Notes: generated from the sequence alone by a model not told the origin. Positions 25,297-35,996 are shown, counted from the stretch's first letter. The stretch: DNA of 64,000 nt from Christensenella sp. UBA4263 (GCA_002395225.1 DGWH01000134.1:105846-169845), one strand, 5' to 3'. Program-made: numbers and translations.

Positions 25297-28200
25297 TTAT
25301 TCGTCGGATTCCTCCTCCCCGGGGCCGGGCTGAACAAGCAGCCGGACACGTCCGTTCGGAAGCCGCGGATCAATTCCGCAGACCGGTGCACCGGGACAGT
25401 ACTCACACGGTGAAGGCCTGTTGCTGTCGTACTGAACCGGCTGAATCTGGATATTTCCGCTGAAAATCTCCTCAGCGAGTTTTTGGGCATTCTCCATGGA
25501 CTGTGCCATCCGGCGGCGGATTTCCTCCAGCGGAACGGCAGCGACCAGACTGGCAGATCTTGCTTTTCCGTTCACCTCTCCCATGGCCGTCAGTATCTCC
25601 TTGTCATCAAGGACAATGCCCTGCAGCTTCAGTTCACTTCCCATTTTCCGTGAGATCAATTCCGTGTCCTCATCCGCGGCATCAATCAGGGGATTTCGGA
25701 TGACCTGGTACAGACCGCCTGCGGGAATGGCATCAGGAACCGCATTCTGTGCGGCGTTCAGATAGATGGGAATTTGGAGCTGCAGTCCGGAGGTCAGCGC
25801 CAGGTCCCGAAGGTCGTGGGAGGAACTCTTGTAGTCAATCACCCGGTAATACACATGCCCTTCGGCGTCCTGATACAGATCAAGACGGTCGATCTGGCCG
25901 TTCAGCGTGATTCTGGTCCGGTCCTCAAGGGAAAACTGAATGGGCGGAATGGAGAATTCCGTGCCCGTGGGGCGGCCGAAACGCAGTTCATAGGCAGCAG
26001 GTTTAAACTGTCCGACGGCAAAATTCCGGGTAATGGTGACGGCGGCGCGGCGGACATCCCGGATAATGCGCCGGGCATGAAAACGTGAAAGCGCATCCAC
26101 GTCAAGCGGCCCGTTTTTCCATTCCTCCTCCAGCGGACCAATCACCTCATCCAGAAGGGCATTCATCTCCGCCTCCGAAAGGACCGGCCACTTTTCAAGT
26201 GAGGCAGCCTTCCGGACATACCGCTCCATGACCGAGTGATAAAACTCCCCCTTCATGTTCGGCAGGAAGGAGAAGGCATTTCGGATGACCGGCCGGAGAC
26301 CGTACAGCAGGAAGTGACGGTAGGGGCAGGAGGCGAAGGTCTCAAGGCGCGAAATGGAAAGATTGGTTTCCGGATACAGGCGGTGTGCCTCCGCTCTGGT
26401 CAGATCTTCGGCTTTTACCTGCATGGTGAGACCGGCCAGCATGCGTGCGGTCCGTTCATGCCACTGCGGGTCGTGATACAGTCCGGTCAGCGCTTTTTGC
26501 CAGAGGCCGTTGGCACTGCCTCCTGTGTCATCACTGACATCCAGAAGGTTGTCCTGCCCCTGAATGGCCAGCCGAAGCCGGGTGGAAATCCGCTCCAGGG
26601 CAATAGAGGGCGAATACGGAAGAATCCCGTCCTCCAGCATTCCGCCGGAGATGTTCTTTTCATATCCGCCGGCTTTGAGCATGGAGGCCAGAATCCGAAG
26701 AGAGGAAGAGGGATAAAGGACGGACCCGTCCGGCTTGGTGACGGAGCAGGAGAAGACCAGACGATCCCGCGGAACGGCAACGGTATTGGCCAGCCGCTCC
26801 ATCTCAACGGCGGCCATTTCCTGCCGGGTAAAACCAAAGCGTGTATTGGTTGCCCGTCGGAATGACTGACGTTCCGTGTCGGAAATCAGGGTCGACTGTC
26901 CCCCGCTGTCCCTGTCCTGCATGCCCATGATGATCATGCACTTAATGGAGGAGGAAAGGAACATGCCGGTGGGATTGATAATGACCGCATCGGAGGACTG
27001 CGGAAGTGACTTGACGACGCTGGCGGCGAAGGCTGATTCAAGCAGGACCGGAATTTCCTCAATGGCCAGGTGTCGGTTCTCAGAGAAGACGGCCATCTGA
27101 TTGAGTACTTCATTGACCGAGTCAAATACCTGCCGGTCACGGTCGATTTCAAGCATCAGGCCGCGCTGCATATAGTCGTTTTCCCTTGCCTTGAGGACCT
27201 CATAGGCGCCTGAATCGATCACCGACTGATAAATCGCCTTTGCCTGCTGAATGCCGGTATTCTTTCTGGCAGCCAGGGAGCTTCTGAGTGAGGTCAGCAT
27301 TTCAGCCAGCCCCTTCCGGCATTCCTCCAGCCGCAGTGCCCTGGCATATCCGGGGTCATCCTGTTCCGGCAGAACAAAGGGCGTGAGCCATTTCTGCCGG
27401 TTAATGCCGTTTTCAATGGCGTAGTTTTCAAGGTCCATGGCGTCCTCGCGGGTCAGGCAGAAACCGCTCTTGATCATCCCGATGACATCCCGCTGCAAAT
27501 AGCCGCTGCAGGCCGCACGGACCAGATACAGAACGAACTGAACATAATCGTTCATCAGCATGCTCTGGCCGCCCGGCGGTGTGTACGGGATGCCGGCGTC
27601 CCGCAGGACCATGGGAAGCAGATCCGGCAGGATGTCCGGTGAGCTGAACGCAACCGCCATCTCCCGCCAGCGCATGCCCTCCCGGGACCATTTGAGAAGC
27701 GTCTGGGCGCAGTGCTGGCATTCAATGAAGGGGGTCCGGGCCATATAGAGCGAAACCGGGCTCATATCCGGCATCTGCATTTTGCATCTGCCGGCAAAGA
27801 GCGTCTGCTCAACGTAACGGATGGCCGGACTGACCGGGGGCACATAGGTGCTGATGCTTCGCTGCATCCGTATGCCGCGGTCAAACAGATACTGCCCGAA
27901 GGACAGAAGCTGATTGTTGACGCTGCCGAAAATCCGGCTGTCCGGGCTCTGATCATCCGCCACAATAATCAGCCGGGTGGAGGTGGCCAGCGGCGCAGAG
28001 GCTGCCAGGATCCGCATCAGCTGCTGATTTAAGAAGCTGAATCCGACGACGATGAAATCTGCGTTGTCAAAGTATCCGCTCTTTTTCATCCTGTCCATCA
28101 GGTCTTCCCATTGCTGGTAGCTGTCCAGGAATTTGCTGTCGATTTCGGTGAGATACGTTGCCCAGATCCGGGCAATATCCCGGTATTTATAGCGCAGGGC

Positions 28201-28659
28201 ATCCGCAATTTCCGGGTGCTCAGCCAGCGTCATCAGGCTGTCCGGCGTCAGGCCGGCATCCCGGAATTCGTCGATCTGTTCCGCCAGCTTGGCAGGAAGA
28301 TTGCTCTGCCGGATGGCGTTGTCGTAAAACTCCAGGAGATTCTGCCGGTGCAGCTGCTTTAGGATATGGGAGATGACAACGGCACGGCCGAAGTCTGAAA
28401 TCGGTTCAAGAACGGGTTTCCCTGTCCGGTCCGTGATTTCCGTAAAGATGGATTTGGGCGAGATGATCCGGATGCCGAGAAGCCCGTTCCCGGTCACATG
28501 ATCGATGATCTCCTGCTCGCCGTTCATGGTGAAGTTTTCCGGCATCATGAGGATCACCTCATGTTCAAAGCTCGGATCACGGCATTCCTTGACCGTTTCG
28601 ATCAGACAGGCGGTCAGCCCGGACATGCGGGTGGTCAGTACCTGAACAGTGTTTTGCAT
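25297..28659 (-). CDS. addB: ATP-dependent helicase/nuclease subunit B (AddB/RexB)
   Basis: A 1120-residue subunit of the double-strand-break repair nuclease that resects DNA ends up to Chi sites. The C-terminal RecB-type nuclease domain has VIDYKSSSHD and is framed by iron-sulfur cysteines: CPYRHF upstream and CEYCPGAPVC near residue 1090. The N-terminal UvrD-like half begins with QVLTTRMSGL and lacks a GxxGxGKT Walker A, so it resembles RexB more than the Bacillus AddB. Its ATG overlaps the stop of addA, with AGGAGG upstream inside addA. Confidence 0.9.
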   Translation of the reverse strand: MQNTVQVLTTRMSGLTACLIETVKECRDPSFEHEVILMMPENFTMNGEQEIIDHVTGNGLLGIRIISPKSIFTEITDRTGKPVLEPISDFGRAVVISHILKQLHRQNLLEFYDNAIRQSNLPAKLAEQIDEFRDAGLTPDSLMTLAEHPEIADALRYKYRDIARIWATYLTEIDSKFLDSYQQWEDLMDRMKKSGYFDNADFIVVGFSFLNQQLMRILAASAPLATSTRLIIVADDQSPDSRIFGSVNNQLLSFGQYLFDRGIRMQRSISTYVPPVSPAIRYVEQTLFAGRCKMQMPDMSPVSLYMARTPFIECQHCAQTLLKWSREGMRWREMAVAFSSPDILPDLLPMVLRDAGIPYTPPGGQSMLMNDYVQFVLYLVRAACSGYLQRDVIGMIKSGFCLTREDAMDLENYAIENGINRQKWLTPFVLPEQDDPGYARALRLEECRKGLAEMLTSLRSSLAARKNTGIQQAKAIYQSVIDSGAYEVLKARENDYMQRGLMLEIDRDRQVFDSVNEVLNQMAVFSENRHLAIEEIPVLLESAFAASVVKSLPQSSDAVIINPTGMFLSSSIKCMIIMGMQDRDSGGQSTLISDTERQSFRRATNTRFGFTRQEMAAVEMERLANTVAVPRDRLVFSCSVTKPDGSVLYPSSSLRILASMLKAGGYEKNISGGMLEDGILPYSPSIALERISTRLRLAIQGQDNLLDVSDDTGGSANGLWQKALTGLYHDPQWHERTARMLAGLTMQVKAEDLTRAEAHRLYPETNLSISRLETFASCPYRHFLLYGLRPVIRNAFSFLPNMKGEFYHSVMERYVRKAASLEKWPVLSEAEMNALLDEVIGPLEEEWKNGPLDVDALSRFHARRIIRDVRRAAVTITRNFAVGQFKPAAYELRFGRPTGTEFSIPPIQFSLEDRTRITLNGQIDRLDLYQDAEGHVYYRVIDYKSSSHDLRDLALTSGLQLQIPIYLNAAQNAVPDAIPAGGLYQVIRNPLIDAADEDTELISRKMGSELKLQGIVLDDKEILTAMGEVNGKARSASLVAAVPLEEIRRRMAQSMENAQKLAEEIFSGNIQIQPVQYDSNRPSPCEYCPGAPVCGIDPRLPNGRVRLLVQPGPGEEESDE

Positions 28660-31600
28660 CAGTGCAGTTCCTCCTTTCCGTCGTCATGGATGAGCACATT
28701 TTCCTCTCCGGCTTCATTCAGGCGGGTCACCTCTGCCGGCTGTTTCTTTTCCACCGGATAGGCCTGACCGCTGCGGAGCGCGAACAGCCACATTTCAGAG
28801 ACCTGCATTCCGGTCAGATGCTCAATTGCCTCACGGTACCAGTTCATCTGCTGACAATGCCTTGCGACAAAACGCTCGGGTGCCGTATCGTGATCGGTCT
28901 TATAGTCAATCAGAACCCATGCACCCTCACACAGCATGGCGGCATCGATAATTCCCTGGATAATGGTGCCCGTTTCCAGGGAAATGCGGTAAGTAAAGGG
29001 CCATTCCCGGTGGACCACCGCCGCATGCGTCAGGCGGCGCCCCAGTTCAGAGGTAAAGAAACGGACAACGCCATGGATATCAATCAGTTCACTTTCTTCC
29101 CCGCTGAGAACGCCGGCGGCCAGCAGGCTTTCGATCTGAGAGGAAACCAATGAGGCCATCTGGTCATCCCCGGTGTTCCCTGCCTGCTCAAGATCAATCA
29201 GCCGCAGGAAACGATGCGTCGCCGTGCCCCGGTCCTGAGCAGTGGGCCGGCGAATTTCCATGAAACGGGGCTTGCCGGGGGTCTGATCCAGCAGGAACGG
29301 CACAAGGGACATTCCCTCGGGCAGACGCTTGGTATCGGTCGTCTCCTCCATGTCCTCACTCCGGTGATAATACCTGCTGCCGCCTGATTCCCCGTTTCGC
29401 ACCAGGGAGGAGACGGAGGTCTTGAGCGGATACTGACCCTGATTCATCGGATTCCAGATGGCCGCTTCTTCCGGCACCTTTTCAATGAGCCGCAGAATCT
29501 GCTCCCGTACACGCAGGGAATCCTGCGGATCCTCTTCATCCTGAAGCGGCTTAATGGACTGGATGGTCAGGGACCAGTGCGGGGACAGGACGGGTCCATG
29601 GTCTGCCTCTGCGGGAAGCGGGCATTCGGAGAGGACGGCCGGCATGACCATGTCAAGAAGGGAATGCGTACGCCAGATCCGGCTGATCTGCTTTTTTTCC
29701 TGCCACAGTTCCACATTCTTTTCATCGAACGTCCCGATCAGGATCAGCCGTTCCATGGCCCGGGTCATGGCCACATACAGCAGCCGGGTCTGCTCCGCAA
29801 TTTCATTGCGTTTCACCCGCTGGGCAAAAGCGTTCTTTCCAAAGGTGTTTCGCCGGGTGTTTTTTTCGGGATTAATCACCGGAAGGTAAATGCCAAGGGC
29901 CGGTCTGTCCGGATCGTCCTGCCCCAGATCGACCTGAAGAGGCGTGGCACTGTTTTTCTTTTGCATGTTTTTGGAAAGATTCATGAGAATAACCGCCCGG
30001 TATTCAAGCCCTTTTGATTTATGCATGGTCATCAGGCGCACGCAGTTATCCGTCTCTGTTCCGGCAACCGGTGAATCGGAATCCTTCTGTCCGCGGTCAA
30101 TCACGGTCTGAATCTGGGAAAGAAAATCCGAAAGGCGGTAAATCCCCCGCTTTTCCATGTCCAGCGCTTTCTGATAAAGGGTATCAAGGTTATTCTGGCG
30201 AAGACGGCCGTCCGGGTATGCTCCGCACACGGCGTAGAACCCGGTTTCACGGAGCAGACGCCAGATGAAATCGGAGGCTTTCATGGTTCCGGACAGCAGG
30301 TGCCATTCCTCAATCTGTTGGTAAATCTCTGCGCACCGTTTTCCAATGGGCAGATCGGTCTCAAGGGTGGCTTTTTCAAAGGCTTCATAAAACGGAAGCC
30401 GCCCGGGGGCAATCATTCGTATGGCCTGAAGGTCATGATCGGAGAGATAAAAAGGCGTCTGCCTGAGGGCGGCCAGCAGCGGAATATCCTGATGCATGTT
30501 GTCAATCACGTTCAGGAGGGAGAGAAAAATGGCGATCTCCGACAGGCCGTAATAATTCATCGCGCCGTCATAATACACGGGAACGTGAAGACGCTTGAAG
30601 ATTTCCACCATTCGCGGCGCGTCGGTGCGGGCGCTTCGAAGAAGAATGGCGATATCCTTGTACTGGATGGCCGGTTCCCCCTCCGCATTGCAGGCAAGGA
30701 GCTGCGAAATCTTTTCCGCCGCGGTCATGCACTGTGCTTCCAGCACCTGAAGAGACGTGGGGGCAGGATCATCCTCAGGCCTCAGCAGAATGACCTCTGT
30801 CGGACCAAAATTGCCCTCTTTATTCGCGCGAAGCGTGTCCCCTTCCTCGTAATCCAGTTCATTGACTGCGCGGTTCATGGCCATGGAGAAAACCTGGTTC
30901 ACGCTGTCAATGACACCGGTTGAGGAACGGTAATTATCCTGAAAATAGATTTTCCGTTCCTCTGCCTCCTCGTCCATGGAATAGGTGTCTCTGAGATGCA
31001 TGAACAGGCGCGGCTCTGCGTGCCGGAACCGATAGATGCTCTGCTTGACATCGCCTACCATGAAAAGATGATTGCCGGAATGATGAAGCGCATGGATGAT
31101 GGCACTCTGAATGGCGGATACATCCTGGCTTTCATCGACATAGATATCGGTGTACTGCATCTGCAGGGTCTGGCGGATTTCAGGATGCTGCGGATCCGTC
31201 ATTAAGCGGTAGGTCATCTGTTCCATATCGGAAAAATCGATGACATTGGCGCTCTGCTTCTGCCGGCGGAATTCAAGCGCAAACTGGCGTATCAGGATTT
31301 CAAGCCCCTGAAGTTCCTGCTGGATCTTCAGGTTATCGCTCTCCTGCGCCGGGTCCAGAAGGTCACTCAGATCCGACTGTACCCTGTTGAGGAGTCCCTT
31401 TTGCCCTTTGATTTTTGCCCGGGCGGCTTTAAACGCCTCGTAGATTTCCTTGTCCGCCGGAGACAGTTTCCGCTGCGGCTTCAGTTTCAGCATGGAATCC
31501 GATGCCTCTGTGACCGCTTCAAGAAAGGTTTCAGCGGAATCTGCGGCGGAAACGCGCTGCTCAAGTCCCTCAAGTGCGGCGCGGTCTGCCTCGGCGGCAG

Positions 31601-32363
31601 CGGAAACATCCGGGAAACCGGGCAGCATTTGAGCCAGCTGCTGTTCACTGTCCAGACAGGAGGAAAGGCCGGTCAGATCCATCCGGAGGGCGGAGAGGAT
31701 CTCCGAAACCCAGGGATGTCGGTCTTTGGGCAGACTGATATGCTGAATCAGTTCATGAAGGCGGTCAAAGGGATCCGGGATGCCCATCATGGCGCCGTAC
31801 AGGGAACGGAACATGGAGAGAACCTCATCGCTCGAGAAGGCGCCAAGCAGCGTGAGAACCGCCTGATATTCCTCATCCGTCAGCTCCGGAACCGTTTTGA
31901 CCCTGTCAGGGTCCAGAAAGGTATTCATGGTCTCCCCGAACGCCGCGTCGAACATGGGAGCCACCTCGCCCTCCTCGCCGACACGGACGAGCGGATCGAC
32001 ATCAAGGATATGAAAGCCGCTGCGGATGACCTGAATGCAGAACGCGTGAATGGTGGAAATCTGTGCATTTTCGATCTCATCCAGCGCCGCGGAAACCGCG
32101 CTGTGCTGCAGTTCGGAAAGAGAGGGATCATCTGCTGAGGCGATCAGGAGGTCCTGCAGCTTGCGGCGCATGTTGCTCGCCGCCTCCCGGGTAAAGGTAA
32201 TGACCAGCATGTTTGACAGATGCTTGTCCGGATGTTTCAGCAGCGTCTGTTTGATTTTTTCTACCATGACGGTCGTTTTTCCGGATCCGGCGGCAGCCGA
32301 AACCAGAATGGTATGATTATCTGCTTCAATTGCTCTGATCTGATCAGGATTAAATGCAGCCAT
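28659..32363 (-). CDS. addA: ATP-dependent helicase/nuclease subunit A (AddA)
   Basis: A 1234-residue UvrD/Rep-family helicase with a C-terminal nuclease. The Q motif FNPDQIRAI, Walker A SAAAGSGKTT (residues about 22-31), the DEAD-like YVDESQDVS, VGDVKQSIYRFR and, near the C-terminus, the nuclease motif VLIDYKTDHD are all visible. With AddB it forms the Chi-responsive resection machine. The start has AAAGGAG. It is coupled to addB by an overlapping stop/start. Confidence 0.95.
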   Translation of the reverse strand: MAAFNPDQIRAIEADNHTILVSAAAGSGKTTVMVEKIKQTLLKHPDKHLSNMLVITFTREAASNMRRKLQDLLIASADDPSLSELQHSAVSAALDEIENAQISTIHAFCIQVIRSGFHILDVDPLVRVGEEGEVAPMFDAAFGETMNTFLDPDRVKTVPELTDEEYQAVLTLLGAFSSDEVLSMFRSLYGAMMGIPDPFDRLHELIQHISLPKDRHPWVSEILSALRMDLTGLSSCLDSEQQLAQMLPGFPDVSAAAEADRAALEGLEQRVSAADSAETFLEAVTEASDSMLKLKPQRKLSPADKEIYEAFKAARAKIKGQKGLLNRVQSDLSDLLDPAQESDNLKIQQELQGLEILIRQFALEFRRQKQSANVIDFSDMEQMTYRLMTDPQHPEIRQTLQMQYTDIYVDESQDVSAIQSAIIHALHHSGNHLFMVGDVKQSIYRFRHAEPRLFMHLRDTYSMDEEAEERKIYFQDNYRSSTGVIDSVNQVFSMAMNRAVNELDYEEGDTLRANKEGNFGPTEVILLRPEDDPAPTSLQVLEAQCMTAAEKISQLLACNAEGEPAIQYKDIAILLRSARTDAPRMVEIFKRLHVPVYYDGAMNYYGLSEIAIFLSLLNVIDNMHQDIPLLAALRQTPFYLSDHDLQAIRMIAPGRLPFYEAFEKATLETDLPIGKRCAEIYQQIEEWHLLSGTMKASDFIWRLLRETGFYAVCGAYPDGRLRQNNLDTLYQKALDMEKRGIYRLSDFLSQIQTVIDRGQKDSDSPVAGTETDNCVRLMTMHKSKGLEYRAVILMNLSKNMQKKNSATPLQVDLGQDDPDRPALGIYLPVINPEKNTRRNTFGKNAFAQRVKRNEIAEQTRLLYVAMTRAMERLILIGTFDEKNVELWQEKKQISRIWRTHSLLDMVMPAVLSECPLPAEADHGPVLSPHWSLTIQSIKPLQDEEDPQDSLRVREQILRLIEKVPEEAAIWNPMNQGQYPLKTSVSSLVRNGESGGSRYYHRSEDMEETTDTKRLPEGMSLVPFLLDQTPGKPRFMEIRRPTAQDRGTATHRFLRLIDLEQAGNTGDDQMASLVSSQIESLLAAGVLSGEESELIDIHGVVRFFTSELGRRLTHAAVVHREWPFTYRISLETGTIIQGIIDAAMLCEGAWVLIDYKTDHDTAPERFVARHCQQMNWYREAIEHLTGMQVSEMWLFALRSGQAYPVEKKQPAEVTRLNEAGEENVLIHDDGKEELH

Positions 32364-32425
32364 GGGGACTCCTTTCGTTAAAACGTCGCTGCCGAATCAT
32401 TCGGCCGGAACACGCATATAAAGGG

Positions 32426-32461
32426 AAAACGTATCCGCGGCAAGACGCGGATACGTTTATT
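32426..32461 (-). terminator. Terminator of the CNNM/CBS gene pair
   Basis: A 13-bp stem (AAACGTATCCGCG with its complement) and a 6-base loop, followed on the minus strand by TTTTCCC. It separates the CNNM pair from addAB. Confidence 0.75.
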
Positions 32462-32470
32462 GGCCTATTC

Positions 32471-33742
32471 TCACGCGGAAACCTCTTTCTGCTCAGAAAC
32501 TTCCGGTGAAATACGAATGCGGCGAACCCGTCGGCCCTCGGTATTCAGTATGGTAAACTGGCGATTCCTGTACGAAAACGTCTGACCTTTTGTCGGGAAG
32601 GCATCCAGAATTTCGATGCACCATCCGCCGACAGTTTCGCTTTCAAAATCAAATTCGTCCTCATTCCACTTCATGCTTTCCAGCAGCGAGGAAACGGGCA
32701 TATCACCGTCCATCTGAATGGACCCATCCTCTTCTTCCACCATCTCCGGATGAACCGTATCGTTTTCATCCCAGATATCCCCCACCAGCTGTTCAAGGAC
32801 ATCCTCCATGGAGACGACACCCAGCGTTCCCCCGTATTCATCGGTCACCACGGCCAGGTGCTGCCGGGCGGCGTTGAGTGCTGACAATACCGCAGGCAGT
32901 TTCATGGTCTTGTAGACATAACAGGGCGGCAGCATCTGAGAGCGGATATCCACCTCTTTGTTGTCAAGCATCGCCTTCAGGATATGCTTGAGGGAAAGAA
33001 CGCCGATGATGTTGTCCGGACTGTCCTCATACACCGGAATCCGTGAATAACGGGAGGTGCTCAGAATCCGCATGATCTCTTTCCGGTCATCGTTGATATC
33101 AATGGCCAGCATGTCCACCCGGGCGGTCATGATTTCCGACGCGGATTTATCCGAGAAATCAATGGCGGCATTGACAAGGTCAGAGGCATCCTCATCGATC
33201 ACCTCTTCGTTTTCGGCCGTGTCGATGATGGTATGGAGCTCATCGGCGGCGTTGTCCTCTGCCTGGGCGGACTCACCTTTCAGAAAGCCGCTGATCAGAT
33301 TGACCAGAGAGACGACCACGAAGGTGATCGGCTTAAAAATGATGGAGAGAAAATGAATCGGTTCGGCGTAGCGCAGCGCCATCTGTGTCGGCTGCTTTTT
33401 CGCGGAAATCTTCGGAATGGTCTCGCCGAAGATGATAATCAGAATGGTAATGACTGCTGTCACAAGCCAGGTATACGATTCCCCCAGCACCAGAATGGCC
33501 AGTACGGAACCGGCGGAGGAGGCGGCGATATTGACCAGATTATTTCCTACGAGAATGGTTGAAAGCAGATTGTCATAGCGCGCCAGAATGGACAGCGTTC
33601 GTTTGGCGTGCTTGTTGCCCTCATCCGCAAGCCGCTGAAGACGCAGCCGGTTGCAGGAGGAAAAGGACATTTCCGAGGCGGAAAAGAATCCGGAGAGGAG
33701 AACGCAGGCAATAATGCAGAAAAAAGCGATATAGACGGTCAT
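32471..33742 (-). CDS. CNNM/CorC-type transporter with CBS pair (hemolysin C-like), first copy
   Basis: A 423-residue membrane protein. The N-terminal DUF21/CNNM transmembrane domain (SGFFSASEMSFSS, then IIFGETIPKISAK) is followed by two CBS domains (about 200-320) and a CorC/HlyC C-terminal domain. The family exports or senses magnesium or other divalent cations. Its ATG overlaps the stop of a paralogous gene by four bases, so the two are translationally coupled and may form a hetero-oligomer. Confidence 0.9.
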   Translation of the reverse strand: MTVYIAFFCIIACVLLSGFFSASEMSFSSCNRLRLQRLADEGNKHAKRTLSILARYDNLLSTILVGNNLVNIAASSAGSVLAILVLGESYTWLVTAVITILIIIFGETIPKISAKKQPTQMALRYAEPIHFLSIIFKPITFVVVSLVNLISGFLKGESAQAEDNAADELHTIIDTAENEEVIDEDASDLVNAAIDFSDKSASEIMTARVDMLAIDINDDRKEIMRILSTSRYSRIPVYEDSPDNIIGVLSLKHILKAMLDNKEVDIRSQMLPPCYVYKTMKLPAVLSALNAARQHLAVVTDEYGGTLGVVSMEDVLEQLVGDIWDENDTVHPEMVEEEDGSIQMDGDMPVSSLLESMKWNEDEFDFESETVGGWCIEILDAFPTKGQTFSYRNRQFTILNTEGRRVRRIRISPEVSEQKEVSA

Positions 33743-35046
33743 TGCTCACTGCCTCCATTCGTCTGCGGCGCATCCGGCGCTGTCTTTTTTACCAGGAAGC
33801 GAAGGATCCGGTTCTGAACCATTTTCTGAACCGTGATTTCCAGTCCATACGCCGCAAATGAATCGTTTTCTTTCGGGATTTCCGTAAAGGATTCATAGGC
33901 CAGTTCACTCATGAGCTTGTTGCCGATCTCCGCCTCCTGTTCCTCGTTATACCTTACATCCAGTTCATCCAGAACATCAATCAGATGTTCCTCGGCATTG
34001 ACGCTGTACGTGCCGTCCGGAAGGGCAACGATATTCTCGATGACATGATCATCCTCGTCCCAGATTTCCCCCACCAGCTCCTCCAGAATGTCCTCGACGG
34101 TAACGATTCCCAGCGTGCCGCCGTAATTATCCGTCACGACCGCAATGTTGAGCTTTCGTTTGGACATGATGGGCAGCAGGTCATCGATTTTCGTGGACTG
34201 ATGAACGAAGTAAGGTTCATCCAGAAGGGGCTTGATGCTGACGGCTTTCCCCAGCCGGATATAGGCGCGAAGATACTTTTTTATCTGCAGAATACCGATA
34301 ATATGATCAATGGTTCCCTCATAGACCGGAAGACGGCTGTGATTATTGCCGCGGATGATTTTCAGAATCTCGTCCTGAGACATATTGATATCGATTCCGT
34401 CAACATCCATACGGGAGGTGAGAATGCTTTCCACCGTGACATCGCCAAACTGCAGAGCGGATGAGATCAGTTCTCCCTGTTTCTCATCCAGAATGCCGTC
34501 CTCTGTCATGTCCTCAATGATGTCATAAAGTTCATCCTCTGTCACGGCCGCCTCGGGCTCGCCTGCCGATCTGGCAGTGAGTTTTTCCCCGATAAATGAA
34601 AGCAGAGCCGCAGCAGGACGCAGAATGATCATCAGGGGACGCATGATCGGCGCAATTCGCAGACTGAGGGTTTCACAGTATTTCCGGGCAATGCTCTTGG
34701 GGAGCATTTCGCCAAAGAAAAAAACCACCAGGGTTGTGATCAGTGTTGAAACCGTGACCGCGGAAACGCCCCAGATTCGGGTGACATTTGTGGTGACAAG
34801 GGATGCTGCAGCAAGATGAATGATGTTTGTGCAGATCAGCATGGTTGTAATGGCCAGATCAAAATGATCCGTCACGTAAACCGCAAGGATGGCCCTGCGC
34901 TCTTTCTTTTCAGCCCGAACACGAAGCCGGGTGCGTGACACGGAGGAAAAGGCTGTTTCTGCAGCAGCAAAAAACATCGCGAGAAATAGCAGTGCGATGA
35001 CAATCAGCCAGGAAAATAAACGACTGCCGTCGTCCATCTGGAACAA
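33739..35046 (-). CDS. CNNM/CorC-type transporter with CBS pair (hemolysin C-like), second copy
   Basis: A 435-residue paralogue of the next gene with the same order: DUF21 domain (FAAAETAFSSVSRTRL, FFFGEMLPKSIARK), acidic linker, CBS pair and CorC/HlyC domain. The sequences differ widely outside the motifs, so the duplication is old. The likely start is TTG at 35046 with AGGAG five bases upstream; an ATG nine bases later is 14 bases from that site. Probable divalent cation (Mg, Co) transport. Confidence 0.88.
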   Translation of the reverse strand: MFQMDDGSRLFSWLIVIALLFLAMFFAAAETAFSSVSRTRLRVRAEKKERRAILAVYVTDHFDLAITTMLICTNIIHLAAASLVTTNVTRIWGVSAVTVSTLITTLVVFFFGEMLPKSIARKYCETLSLRIAPIMRPLMIILRPAAALLSFIGEKLTARSAGEPEAAVTEDELYDIIEDMTEDGILDEKQGELISSALQFGDVTVESILTSRMDVDGIDINMSQDEILKIIRGNNHSRLPVYEGTIDHIIGILQIKKYLRAYIRLGKAVSIKPLLDEPYFVHQSTKIDDLLPIMSKRKLNIAVVTDNYGGTLGIVTVEDILEELVGEIWDEDDHVIENIVALPDGTYSVNAEEHLIDVLDELDVRYNEEQEAEIGNKLMSELAYESFTEIPKENDSFAAYGLEITVQKMVQNRILRFLVKKTAPDAPQTNGGSEQ

Positions 35047-35174
35047 TCACTCTCCTAAAATGTTATGATCGTACCGCCACCTGTTCAGCAAAATGCTGTA
35101 TGTTCAGGCGGCGGTATCAATGATGGAATTATTCTATCACAGGACAGAACCACTGTCAAACCTGGGGACCGGCA

Positions 35175-35996
35175 CTAGGGCTGGCTCTGCGAAAAGCGGA
35201 TGTTCTCGCCGTCACAGGTGCAGGTCACATTCCCCTCTCTTGTCAGCCATACCTGTGTGCCGGCACTTTCAAGGAACCGGACCACCGCGGCATCCTCCAG
35301 ATTCTTGGTGTCGCTGGTAATAACGGCGTGCCGGGGAGAGACGGCTTCAAAAAACGCGGCGGACAGCTTCTCGGCCTGACCGTGATGCGGCACTTTCAGA
35401 ACATCATGATGACCGATTTCCTCTGAAAGCAGTTCGCCCAGTCTTGGATTTTCCGCGTCCCCGGCAAAGAGAAAGCTGCATTTTCCAAAGAAAAGCGACG
35501 TAACCAGGGAAAAGTCGTTTTCCTCATCCTCGCCGTAATCCCGTTCGTTTGCCACATCGATGACCAGTTTCAGGTCATCCAGCATGAGGGTACGGTTTTC
35601 ATTCAGCTGTTCACAGGGAACATGGAACTCTTCGACCGCCTCAAGGAACTGCTTCGTCTGCTTTGAGGTGCTTGTATACGCAGGAACCAGAATCTGCTTG
35701 ACCGGAATGCTGCTGATCAGCTTGTCCGCGCCGCCCACATGATCCTTGTCATAATGGGTAATGATCAGAAGATCGACGGACTGGCAGCCACGGTCCTTTA
35801 GTTCACGGACCAGCACCTTTCCCTGCGAATTTGTCCCGGTGTCAATCACAATGGTATACGGATCTTTTGCAATAATGATGGCATCTGCCTTGCCGACGTT
35901 CAGAAAATCCACGCGCATGGGTTCCTCTGCCATTCCTGCGGAAAATGTCAGAAACAGTGCCGCAATAAACAATGCGAAAATGACCATTTTTCTCAT
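35175..35996 (-). CDS. Secreted metallo-beta-lactamase-fold hydrolase (ComEC-like domain)
   Basis: A 273-residue exported protein. An N-terminal signal (residues 1-22, ending SAGMA) precedes an MBL domain with THYDKDHVGG, the metal loop GDAENPRLGELL and KVPHHGQ. The order RVDFLNVGKADAIII and VIDTGTN matches the beta-lactamase-like domain attached to the DNA-uptake channel ComEC, but no channel part is present. I begin at the ATG at 35996 with AAAGGA upstream; the much longer in-frame reading overlaps the divergent promoter and gene and is not real. Secreted stand-alone versions are common in Clostridia and may cleave nucleic acids outside the cell. Confidence 0.82.
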   Translation of the reverse strand: MRKMVIFALFIAALFLTFSAGMAEEPMRVDFLNVGKADAIIIAKDPYTIVIDTGTNSQGKVLVRELKDRGCQSVDLLIITHYDKDHVGGADKLISSIPVKQILVPAYTSTSKQTKQFLEAVEEFHVPCEQLNENRTLMLDDLKLVIDVANERDYGEDEENDFSLVTSLFFGKCSFLFAGDAENPRLGELLSEEIGHHDVLKVPHHGQAEKLSAAFFEAVSPRHAVITSDTKNLEDAAVVRFLESAGTQVWLTREGNVTCTCDGENIRFSQSQP

